A DNA stretch of 41,887 nt from a virus. The stretch covers positions 1-41,887 of IMG/VR virus record IMGVR_UViG_3300046675_000122. One strand, 5' to 3'. Each line of letters opens with the position of its first letter. Positions within the stretch are counted from its first letter, which is position 1. A program made the position numbers and the translations under genes. Shown here in pieces: positions 21,720 through 28,452 of the stretch. The notes under the pieces were generated by a model, which ran no database searches, was not told the origin of the DNA, and saw only the letters and a list, made by a program, of their open reading frames with translations.

Positions 21720-22106
21720 GTGGCGGCGATCAAGGTCGCCATTGCTCCGCTGCAAACTGAGGACGATGAACAGGAGGCCGTCTACCGCGCTGGCCTAGCC
21801 GCAGGGCTGGAGCGGGCGGCGCGTGAATGCGATGTGAGAGCCAATCTCAGCTTCCCCGGAATCGAAGCTAAAGGCGCAATTGAATGTGCCGCCGCCATCC
21901 GCGCACTGGTGAAGCCAATGACCACGCCTGCGCCGACGCAAGCCCTGTTGCCGTGCCCATTCTGCGGCGCAGAGGCCGTCCATGTAGTTGCAGCGCACCC
22001 GAAGCACGCCCGTTATGTGATGTGCGTCTATTGCAATAACACAACGGCGATGACGGACACCGCCGAGCAAGCCGCCGAACTGTGGAATCGCCGCCTCGCC
22101 GCATGA
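21696..22106 (+). CDS. Lar-like restriction alleviation protein
   Basis: 136-residue two-part protein. Residues 1-75 resemble the neighbour at 20189 (same MIELTDED start). Residues 84-136 carry the Lar-type zinc finger: LLPCPFCGAEA (C87, C90), CVYCNN (C110, C113) and AAELWNRR (127-133). Lar of Rac prophage reduces type I restriction by stimulating modification. Phage homologues may act likewise or bind other targets. Together with the methyltransferase at 15976 it suggests two lines of defence against host restriction. The TTG at 21693 could extend it by one residue. Confidence 0.82.
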   Translation: MIELTDEDVAAIKVAIAPLQTEDDEQEAVYRAGLAAGLERAARECDVRANLSFPGIEAKGAIECAAAIRALVKPMTTPAPTQALLPCPFCGAEAVHVVAAHPKHARYVMCVYCNNTTAMTDTAEQAAELWNRRLAA

Positions 22107-22321
22107 ACCTAGACGAACTAGAAACATTGGCTTGCATGGACGAAGCCGGAGACTGCTATCTGACGCAAGTTCCCGGCGATGCCATCCTCGCCCTCATCGC
22201 CTGCGTGCGCGCTGCGGATGCGATGCTGCGGACGACGATAGATCGACCATTATCGCCAGAGCACATGGCGGCGAAGCGAGTCTACGACACTGCCCGCGCC
22301 AAGCTCGACGCGCTGTCCTAG
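22103..22321 (+). CDS. hypothetical protein, 72 aa
   Basis: Last gene of the plus-strand early operon. Acidic N-terminus (MNLDELETLACMDEAGDC) followed by a helical region (AILALIACVRAADAML) and a final basic helix. It has no signal or known motif. Its ATG overlaps the Lar-like stop (ATGA). Only 21 bases separate its stop from that of the converging late operon, without a clear terminator hairpin. Confidence 0.65.
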   Translation: MNLDELETLACMDEAGDCYLTQVPGDAILALIACVRAADAMLRTTIDRPLSPEHMAAKRVYDTARAKLDALS

Positions 22322-22342
22322 CCGCGCCGAGCCGGTACTGCA

Positions 22343-22777
22343 TCAGGCCGTTCCCGGCGGTGCCGGAGGCTGCGGCGGCTGCGCGGGCGGGATAGGCTGC
22401 CCCACCGTCCAGATCGTCTTGCGCGTGTAGTCGTAGTAGGCGTAAGCCGGGCTTCCGGCGTTCCGCCACTGGAATTGCCCCCCGACCATCTTGCCGGACC
22501 AGATGCCGGTGAGACACCCGGTCTTGGGCGAGAGCGGTCCCGTCATGGTCACGCAGTAATGCTGCGCGTAGCCGATCGGAGCGACGACTGCCTGGAAGAC
22601 CGTGCCGTGCGAGTCGCGCATCTGCTGATTGAGGCAGATGTCGCCGTCGGGACTGACCGCAGGAGGGGCAGCAAGCGCGGGCGGACCGCTCGGCGGACAG
22701 ACGGCGAAGTCATTGACGGTTGCGGCTCCCCATGCCATCGAGGAGAAAAGCGCGAGTGCTGCGATGATGATCTTCAT
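22343..22777 (-). CDS. secreted or periplasmic protein, 144 aa
   Basis: The ATG at 22777 is preceded by AAAGGAA and opens a typical signal peptide (MKIIIAALALFSSMAWG, cleavage likely after WGA). The mature part contains several Cys (VCPP, DICLNQ, HYCVTMTG, TGCLTG), which may form disulphides in the periplasm. It ends in a Pro-rich tail (PIPPAQPPQPPAPP). It is the last gene of the late operon, downstream of the lysis genes, so it could be a spanin-like or envelope protein, but no spanin hallmark (lipobox or TM plus coiled coil) is seen. Function unknown. Confidence 0.75.
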   Translation of the reverse strand: MKIIIAALALFSSMAWGAATVNDFAVCPPSGPPALAAPPAVSPDGDICLNQQMRDSHGTVFQAVVAPIGYAQHYCVTMTGPLSPKTGCLTGIWSGKMVGGQFQWRNAGSPAYAYYDYTRKTIWTVGQPIPPAQPPQPPAPPGTA

Positions 22778-22793
22778 TGCGGTTCCTTTCACT

Positions 22794-23159
22794 TTATGCG
22801 TCGTAAGGCGCGGGCTTGCGGCCCTTTTCGTGCCCGTGCGGCGGCGTTGCCGATACCGCAGAGAACGCTTTGAGGATGGACGCCACGCCCGCATCGGTGA
22901 CCTGCGTCACCCGGAGGTTGATCGGCAGACGGTTGCCGGTGAACGGGTCGACGCTGTCGTAGATGGCCTCCTGCGCGGTGACGAAATGCACCCCGCCGCC
23001 GAGCGCCGCCTTCTTCATCGCGTCGACCACCCGCGCCATCGCCGTATTGTTGGCCGAGACGAGAGCGCCGATCGGGTCGACGACTTCGACGTCGCCGATG
23101 ATCCTCTTCGCCTCGTTGCCGCTCCCGCCCTGCATGAGCAAGTAGGTGTAGGTAAACAT
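22794..23159 (-). CDS. hypothetical protein, 121 aa
   Basis: Soluble protein with no signal peptide. Segments SGNEAKRIIGDVEVVDPIGALVS and DVDPFTGNRLPINLRV suggest a small alpha/beta fold, and the C-terminus is basic and disordered. The ATG at 23159 overlaps the stop of the upstream Ig-like gene (TGATG). It lies between lysis/structural genes and the secreted protein. A structural role is plausible but not supported by any motif. Confidence 0.65.
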   Translation of the reverse strand: MFTYTYLLMQGGSGNEAKRIIGDVEVVDPIGALVSANNTAMARVVDAMKKAALGGGVHFVTAQEAIYDSVDPFTGNRLPINLRVTQVTDAGVASILKAFSAVSATPPHGHEKGRKPAPYDA

Positions 23160-23530
23160 CACGCCGTCCCGTGCGGGCGATTGACCACGCCGCCGATGTT
23201 GATCTTCCCCGCGATGCCGCCCGGGATGTCGCCGCCGGTCGCTGTGGCCGTCACCGTGTAGGTCTTGTTCAGTTCGAGCGTGCCGTCGTGCGGGAACTGC
23301 CACGACATATCCTGCGGATCGACCCGCGTCTTGCCGTTGAATACGCCCGTGAACGGCGTGCTGTTGTCGCTCGATGCGGTAAGGAAGAAGTTGCCCTTGC
23401 CGTTTCCCACTCCTGAATTCGTGTCGAACACCCAGTTGCAGACGTCGCCCTGCTTCAGCGGGCCGGAGGCGAGCGCGACCTGTCCCTGCCCCGGCTTGTA
23501 GCTGGTGAACGTCTTGGTGATGGTTGTCAT
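23159..23530 (-). CDS. beta-sandwich/Ig-like small virion protein
   Basis: 123-residue protein with alternating beta-prone segments (KTFTSYKPGQG, QVALASGPL, DGTLELNKTYTVTATATGG) and a Gly-rich loop before a strand, like the Ig-like and decoration modules of phage heads and tails. The start at 23530 has AAGGAG seven bases upstream and directly begins the folded part. A second in-frame ATG at 23575, also with GGAGG and overlapping the previous stop (TAATG), would add 15 residues (MSLWSTFLSLFKEKQ). Both may be used. Confidence 0.65.
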   Translation of the reverse strand: MTTITKTFTSYKPGQGQVALASGPLKQGDVCNWVFDTNSGVGNGKGNFFLTASSDNSTPFTGVFNGKTRVDPQDMSWQFPHDGTLELNKTYTVTATATGGDIPGGIAGKINIGGVVNRPHGTA

Positions 23531-23574
23531 TTGCTTCTCCTTGAATAGTGACAAGAAAGTTGACCAGAGACTCA

Positions 23575-24642
23575 TTATGAACCTCCGCCTAGGGTTTGCT
23601 GCTTCTGCTGCGTAACCGACACCCCGTAATACACCCCGCAGATGCCGCCCAAGACAAGACCGACGACAAGGTTGAAGCCGCCAGAACGCGCCTCCCCGGT
23701 CCAGCTACCTCCGAAGAGCGCGAGGAAGGCTTGCGCCCACTGCGGGATGTCGACCTTCTGGATGGCGAGCGTCTGCCCATAGCCGCCGACGATGAGCGAA
23801 CCCACCAACCAGTAGACCAGCGGCAGCAGCAGGAGGCTAACGTAGAAGACGGCGGAGGTTTGCCAGAACGGCTTGCTCATGGCCTGCAGCGCGAGGTCGT
23901 AAGTGCGCGCTGCAGCTACTCCGCCCCCGACCTCGGTGAGCGCCAGGACGGCCGGATCGGCGAGGACCGCAGCCTTCGCTGCCGCCGCGACCGTCGGATC
24001 TGCCGCGGCCTTGTCGATCGCATCTCCGGGGCCTGTCGCGCTCGGGACTGCCTTCGTGAAGGCGTCGACGACGACCTGTGCCGCCTTGGCGTTCGTCTGT
24101 CCGCGGTCGCCCTTGGCGAAGAGGCCGACCAGTTCGGGGATCATCTGCAGGATGGGAGCGAGCAGCAGCGGTAGCATGGTTGGGCTCTCGGTTGTGGGCG
24201 CTGGCGTGGCCGGCGCGGGTTCTGGTGTTCCCTGATCGGCAAGGATCGACTCGGCGATCGTCGCGCGCTTTACTGATTCGTTGACTGGATCGGCGGGTCG
24301 CTCATAGTGCGCGCAGACGACTGCGGCGGACTGCGTCGCCGTCATGCAGGCGCGGAGCGCGTCGCCGGCCGCTTTCTCGGTGCCATTGAGCTCGGCGTGT
24401 ACCCACGCCAGTTGATCCTCGAGCGATGAGCCGTGGATGTCCTTGCCGATGAGCGCCGCGAATCCGGCCTGCCGGTCTTGGTGCCACTGGGCGATGCCGT
24501 AGGCCGCCCCGCCGTCGCCGACCGCCGCGGGATTGAGGTTCGATTCGGCGACGAGATTGGCGACGATCCCCGCCGCCTGCTGAGCCGTCCACCCCTGACC
24601 TATGAAATAGGCCAGCGCGGAGCGGACGGCCGCAGAGTTCAT
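23575..24642 (-). CDS. endolysin: lysozyme domain fused to holin-like membrane domain
   Basis: 355-residue lysis protein. Residues 1-135 form a phage-tail-lysozyme-type domain (GWTAQQAAGIVANLVAESNLNP with E33 as likely catalytic acid, then AAYGIAQWHQDRQAGF) that cleaves peptidoglycan. A Pro/Thr linker (139-155) leads to a second part. This has amphipathic and membrane segments: MLPLLLAPILQMIPELVG (156-173), a strong helix near 270-292 (FYVSLLLLPLVYWLVGSLIVGG) and another near 325-345. The arrangement resembles a lysozyme joined to a holin-type module. An internal ATG at 24177 (M156) could make the membrane part alone. No signal peptide is present. Confidence 0.8.
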   Translation of the reverse strand: MNSAAVRSALAYFIGQGWTAQQAAGIVANLVAESNLNPAAVGDGGAAYGIAQWHQDRQAGFAALIGKDIHGSSLEDQLAWVHAELNGTEKAAGDALRACMTATQSAAVVCAHYERPADPVNESVKRATIAESILADQGTPEPAPATPAPTTESPTMLPLLLAPILQMIPELVGLFAKGDRGQTNAKAAQVVVDAFTKAVPSATGPGDAIDKAAADPTVAAAAKAAVLADPAVLALTEVGGGVAAARTYDLALQAMSKPFWQTSAVFYVSLLLLPLVYWLVGSLIVGGYGQTLAIQKVDIPQWAQAFLALFGGSWTGEARSGGFNLVVGLVLGGICGVYYGVSVTQQKQQTLGGGS

Positions 24643-24809
24643 CGGCTAAACAAATGGCCCCAGCCGCCAGAACTGACCGTAGGCCCGATGCCAAGCGCGA
24701 CCCAGATCACCATCAGAACGATAAAGACGATCATCAGCACCATGCGCGGCGGCGCTTCGACGAATACCGCCCACCCGAGAATTGCGAACAGCACGAATTC
24801 AAATAGCAT
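24639..24809 (-). CDS. small two-helix membrane protein (holin candidate), 56 aa
   Basis: Starts MLFEFVLFAILGWAVFVE with one membrane helix, followed by a short basic loop (APPRM) and a second (VLMIVFIVLMVIWVALG). A strong AGGAGG lies seven bases upstream of the ATG at 24809, and the TGA overlaps the endolysin start (ATGA). Size, topology and position directly upstream of the lysozyme gene fit a class II holin, although holin families are too varied for a firm name. Confidence 0.75.
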   Translation of the reverse strand: MLFEFVLFAILGWAVFVEAPPRMVLMIVFIVLMVIWVALGIGPTVSSGGWGHLFSR

Positions 24810-24818
24810 AACTGCCTC

Positions 24819-25277
24819 CTACTTGTGATACATGATGAACACGATGTTCACGATAACTGCGGCGACCGAAATGACGATTGCCCATGTCGAGCGGGAGTCG
24901 TTCTTTACTTCCTTCCCGCCCTCCTGCGCTCCTTCGCGTATGTCGATCCGGTGCGACAGTGACTCGAATCGTTTCTGGATGTCCGAATGCAGCGAGTTAT
25001 CCTGCCGCTGGTGATCCTCGATCTTTGCCAGCATTGCGTCGTAGCGGGCGTTCGACTCCGAGCGCGGCATGAGCAGCTTCGCCGCATCGTCGAGCGCGCC
25101 GCGAAGTTCGTTGACGCTCTCAAAACGCTTCTCGATCGCGTTTTCCTGCTTGTGGATGGCAGTGGTCTGATCGAGGAACCGCTGCTCGTAGCGCTTGTCG
25201 CGCTCGTCCAGCATCGAGAAGATGACTCGACGCAGGCCGTGGAGACTCCATCCTGTCTCATCGTCGTTGTTCTCCAC
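24819..25277 (-). CDS. tail-anchored coiled-coil protein of the lysis cassette, 152 aa
   Basis: Starts with GTG at 25277. Residues 20-120 are strongly coiled coil (RDKRYEQRFLDQTTAIHKQ, ESVNELRGALDDAAKLL, FESLSHRIDIREG), and the C-terminus is a single membrane helix (TWAIVISVAAVIVNIVFIMYHK). Similar tail-anchored coiled-coil proteins occur in many phage lysis cassettes and may assist holin or outer membrane disruption. Position upstream of the two-helix membrane gene and lysozyme supports this. Confidence 0.75.
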   Translation of the reverse strand: MENNDDETGWSLHGLRRVIFSMLDERDKRYEQRFLDQTTAIHKQENAIEKRFESVNELRGALDDAAKLLMPRSESNARYDAMLAKIEDHQRQDNSLHSDIQKRFESLSHRIDIREGAQEGGKEVKNDSRSTWAIVISVAAVIVNIVFIMYHK

Positions 25278-25283
25278 GATTCA

Positions 25284-25520
25284 TCATCCACCACGCAGCG
25301 CCCGCACCAGATAGTTCTTCGCCACTTCGTGCGTCATCGGGCTGTGCCGCATCGAGGTCGGTCCCAGTATGCGCCCGCTCACGGGCGCCGTAGTCGACGT
25401 CATGGGGGCGACCGCTCCGCCCACCGGGACCGAGTGGAACACGATATGGTGCGCTGCAGCGACGCCGGGGTTCCGTGCCGCCGCCTCGAGCAGCCGGTGC
25501 TGTGCAGGTGTCAGTGCCAT
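25284..25520 (-). CDS. small tandem-paralog protein A, 78 aa
   Basis: Starts MALTPAQHRLLEAAARNPG and ends YLVRALRGG. Both ends match those of the next gene upstream (25533-25754: TPAQHRLFEAAA and LVRALRGG), while the middle differs (HHIVFHSVPVGG, a Val/Pro-rich stretch). Tandem duplication followed by divergence is the simplest explanation. The function of the family is unknown. It sits between the fibre gene and the lysis genes. Confidence 0.75.
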   Translation of the reverse strand: MALTPAQHRLLEAAARNPGVAAAHHIVFHSVPVGGAVAPMTSTTAPVSGRILGPTSMRHSPMTHEVAKNYLVRALRGG

Positions 25521-25532
25521 TGCCGCCCTCCT

Positions 25533-25754
25533 TTACATGCTGCCGACGCTCCCAGTACCGCCGCCGCCGATGCCGCCGGAACCGCCACCGCGGAGCGCGC
25601 GGACGAGGGTCCTCTTGCGCGTCTCGCCCGCGTCCTTGATGCCCTCGCTCGCCATCTGGGCGGCCTTGTTCTGCGGGATGCCCTTGCGCTTGGCGATTTC
25701 AGGGTCGTGTGCTGCGGCCTCGAAGAGGCGGTGCTGTGCGGGTGTCCAGGGCAT
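25533..25754 (-). CDS. small tandem-paralog protein B, 73 aa
   Basis: Starts MPWTPAQHRLFEAAAHDP and has KGIPQNKAAQMASEGIKDAG, LVRALRGG and a Gly-rich tail. The PQNKAAQMASEG segment is the conserved part of this small phage family, so B is probably the ancestral form and A the diverged copy. Basic helical protein with unknown role. It overlaps the stop of the large fibre gene at 25754. Confidence 0.75.
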   Translation of the reverse strand: MPWTPAQHRLFEAAAHDPEIAKRKGIPQNKAAQMASEGIKDAGETRKRTLVRALRGGGSGGIGGGGTGSVGSM

Positions 25755-27085
25755 CAGATGATCCTCGCAATGGTGAGATATGAAGCGTAGGGCGCCGCGC
25801 CGCCTTGCAGCGTGCCGCTGTGGAAGGCGCTGAAGTAGATCTCGATGAAGTCGGTGGCGACGAGCTTCAGGGTAGCGTAGATGCTGACACTGTTGGTCCC
25901 GATGTCGTAGAGGCTTGTCCGTTGCGTCAGGAGCGCGGAGCCGTTCTTGTAGATGAAGATGTCGTCTTCCTTCGACGTCCCCGCCGTGATGTTGTAGGAG
26001 AGGATGGCGGAGATGGCGTAGGTGCCCGCAGCGGAGGCCGTGAAGCGGCTCGCGCTGAACTCGTTCAGGGAGTCGGCGATCTCGTTGGTGAACGTGGCGA
26101 GCGCGGCAGGAGCTCCGCCCGTAACCGCAACGTCGGCAGACTTCGTGGCGAACACATAGGAGAAGGTGCCGAGCTGCGTCTGCGGCGTGAAGCCGAGCGC
26201 GGTCGTCACATCGCCCGAGGTGAGCGTCACCGCCCCGGCGCGACCGTTGAACGACTGCACCGGGACGTAGGTGAGCGCGTTCGTGACGTCCGTGCTGGTC
26301 AGGAGCACCGCTCCGGTGCGGGAGTTGAACGACGAGACGCCCGCCACCGTGGGAATGGAGGCGATGGCCGAGAGCATCTGCTGAAGGGTCACCGGCTGCA
26401 GCGAGTTCGAGGCATCGCCCGCAAGCGTCACCGGGCCGGTGAAGGTGTCGCCCGCCTTGTTGGCCGGGGTGTAGGCAAGCGCCGTGGTCACGTCCGCCGA
26501 CAGGAGCGTGACCGCACCGAGCCGGGAGTTGAAGGACGAGACACCCGCGCTGCCGCCGCCGCTACCGGCGCCGAGCAGGAGCCAGCCGGTCGTGTTCCAG
26601 ATCAGTTGCGAGGGAACCCCGGTGCGACAGTCGCCGACCTGAATCGAGGAACCGTCCGCTCGCAGGATCGGCCAGTTGGCAGAGCCGTTGATGTTGAGTG
26701 TCGGGGAGGTCGTCGTGTTGGAGGAGGGGAAGATCAGGACGATGACCTGCCCGTTGACGAAGGAGGTCGAGCCGAAGGGGAGACTCGCGGTGTAGGCGTC
26801 CGCGGTATTGCCTTCGGCGGTGCAGCGGAGAAGCGAGCCGTCCTGCACCTGGGAGACGCGGGCGAAGTCGGTCAGTGCGGCGCCGAGGCCGACGTTGGTG
26901 AAGCGGAATCCGGCCATCGGCAGGTTCGCCGTCGGCACCGATTGTCCATCGCGGGCGATCGAGCCGGTGAGCGCGGCAGCGATGTCGCTCATCGTGGTAT
27001 TCGCCCACGCCGAGCGGATGACGGTGCCCGAGATTACGGGGTTGCCCGAGGGCAGGACGTAGGTGCCGTTTCCTTGACGGGGCAT
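25754..27085 (-). CDS. tail fibre protein with C1q-like head, 443 aa
   Basis: The N-terminal 60 residues (RQGNGTYVLPSGNPVISGT, MSDIAAALTGSIARDG) are the attachment module of many podovirus fibres. A middle shaft holds three copies of a repeat: SSFNSRLGAVTLLSADV, SSFNSRTGAVLLTSTDV and SFNGRAGAVTLTSGDV, each followed by TALxYTP-like parts. The C-terminal 130 residues (FTASAAGTYAISAILSYNI, DDIFIYKNGSALL, DFIEIYFSAF) have the pattern of a C1q/TNF-like trimeric jelly roll. It probably binds a host surface polysaccharide. Distinct from the collagen-like fibre at 37118 and the repetitive fibre at 826. Confidence 0.87.
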   Translation of the reverse strand: MPRQGNGTYVLPSGNPVISGTVIRSAWANTTMSDIAAALTGSIARDGQSVPTANLPMAGFRFTNVGLGAALTDFARVSQVQDGSLLRCTAEGNTADAYTASLPFGSTSFVNGQVIVLIFPSSNTTTSPTLNINGSANWPILRADGSSIQVGDCRTGVPSQLIWNTTGWLLLGAGSGGGSAGVSSFNSRLGAVTLLSADVTTALAYTPANKAGDTFTGPVTLAGDASNSLQPVTLQQMLSAIASIPTVAGVSSFNSRTGAVLLTSTDVTNALTYVPVQSFNGRAGAVTLTSGDVTTALGFTPQTQLGTFSYVFATKSADVAVTGGAPAALATFTNEIADSLNEFSASRFTASAAGTYAISAILSYNITAGTSKEDDIFIYKNGSALLTQRTSLYDIGTNSVSIYATLKLVATDFIEIYFSAFHSGTLQGGAAPYASYLTIARII

Positions 27086-28452
27086 TACTGACTCCCTAGT
27101 AACTGCGCGAGGCGCTTGCGGCGTACGGCTTCGTCTGCCTGCTGACTCATAACGGAGCCGACCGGCGCTGCCGATTCGCCCCCTAGATTGGCGGCAGAAT
27201 GAAGCAAGCGAGAGAGCATGGATTTGGCAATATCACTACGGTCGACCATCCAAGCAGCAAGACGCGCCGAGGTAGGCGTCACAACGCCTATGCCGACTGG
27301 ATTTCTGTTCCCGGCCCGAGCAACCCTGTTCCGCATCAGATCAACAGCGTTCAGGATGTCGGACTCGCGCGCATTGAGCGGAGCAACATCCGGCTCTCCC
27401 TTGGCGACGGCTTCCTTTAATCCGCGCGCAAGCGTCACCTCTGCCTCCGCACCTGCGCCGCGTTGCTGCTCATACGGACGGTCGCCGAGAATCTTGTAGG
27501 TGCCCTGCTTCAACGCCTGCGCCTGCTGAATAGGGAATTCGTTGGTGCCCGAGGCCGGAACGGTCCTAGTGAACGGCTGCCCGCTCTCATCTAGAATCGA
27601 ACTCGCGACAGCGTGTTCCGGCGTGAAGGTCGGCAGGTCAGGGTGCCGCATGAACTGAGCCTGTGCCGCCTGAATCGTATTCATGTCCTGCTCTGGCAAC
27701 GCTTGAGTTCTGAACTTCGTCAGCGCATCGTTAAGGGTCGATCCGACCTCTGCTTTATTGGCAGTTGCGGTCGAATTGGCGATGATGTCCTTGACCTCAT
27801 TGTTGAGGTCGCGCACCGTCGAAAGTCCTTTGTAGATTCCTGCATTCGACGGGTTGTATCCCTCATTCCACATCGTGTCACGGCCGCGGGCAAAAGCGCC
27901 CGACAGAACCTCCTCCGGTGACGGTTTCAGCGCGCTTTGCATAAGCCGCGAAGCGGTTGTCTCCATTGCGGGAGAAATGGCCCGTCCGACGACTGGCGCA
28001 GCCGCACCTAAGAGCACGGGTGCCTGCCGAACTGTTTCCTCCACACCATGACGAACCGCGTCCTGCAGATTCGGCATGGAGTTGGGAATCAGGTTCGCCA
28101 CATTGCCGACGCCTTTCGCCGCCCAGTCGATTCCTTTGCCGATGGTCTGCGGGATCAGGTTCATCGCCTGACCCATCTCGGTGCGCGGCTCGTAGGTCAT
28201 GCCCTGCTGCACGATGTTCTTGACCTCGGTCGGATCGGTCTGCGTGATGCCAAGTGCGTGCAGCGGAATCGACGCAAGTCCCGCGATGTCGGATGCGGGC
28301 TTTGCTATCGCTCCCGTCGCCATCGACAGCAGCGGCTCGAGCGCGCCCGCAATCGGCTCGCCCGCGAAGCGTTCCTTCTTCTTCGTCGGAATGTCTGCGA
28401 ACGCGCCCCCGCTTGCCGGGGCGGCGTCAGGAAGATCGTCGAACGCGCCCAT
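27085..28452 (-). CDS. putative internal virion/ejection protein, 455 aa
   Basis: Large, mostly helical protein with Ala-rich stretches and an acidic, disordered N-terminus (MGAFDDLPDAAPASGGAF). Segments such as AMNLIPQTIGKGIDWAAKGVGN and VLLGAAAPVVGRAIS are amphipathic and could insert in membranes. In podoviruses, genes between the tail connectors and the fibre encode ejection proteins that leave the capsid with the DNA and build a conduit through the envelope. No enzymatic motif is visible. It starts immediately after the 672-aa gene (overlap of one base at 28452). Confidence 0.75.
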   Translation of the reverse strand: MGAFDDLPDAAPASGGAFADIPTKKKERFAGEPIAGALEPLLSMATGAIAKPASDIAGLASIPLHALGITQTDPTEVKNIVQQGMTYEPRTEMGQAMNLIPQTIGKGIDWAAKGVGNVANLIPNSMPNLQDAVRHGVEETVRQAPVLLGAAAPVVGRAISPAMETTASRLMQSALKPSPEEVLSGAFARGRDTMWNEGYNPSNAGIYKGLSTVRDLNNEVKDIIANSTATANKAEVGSTLNDALTKFRTQALPEQDMNTIQAAQAQFMRHPDLPTFTPEHAVASSILDESGQPFTRTVPASGTNEFPIQQAQALKQGTYKILGDRPYEQQRGAGAEAEVTLARGLKEAVAKGEPDVAPLNARESDILNAVDLMRNRVARAGNRNPVGIGVVTPTSARLAAWMVDRSDIAKSMLSRLLHSAANLGGESAAPVGSVMSQQADEAVRRKRLAQLLGSQ

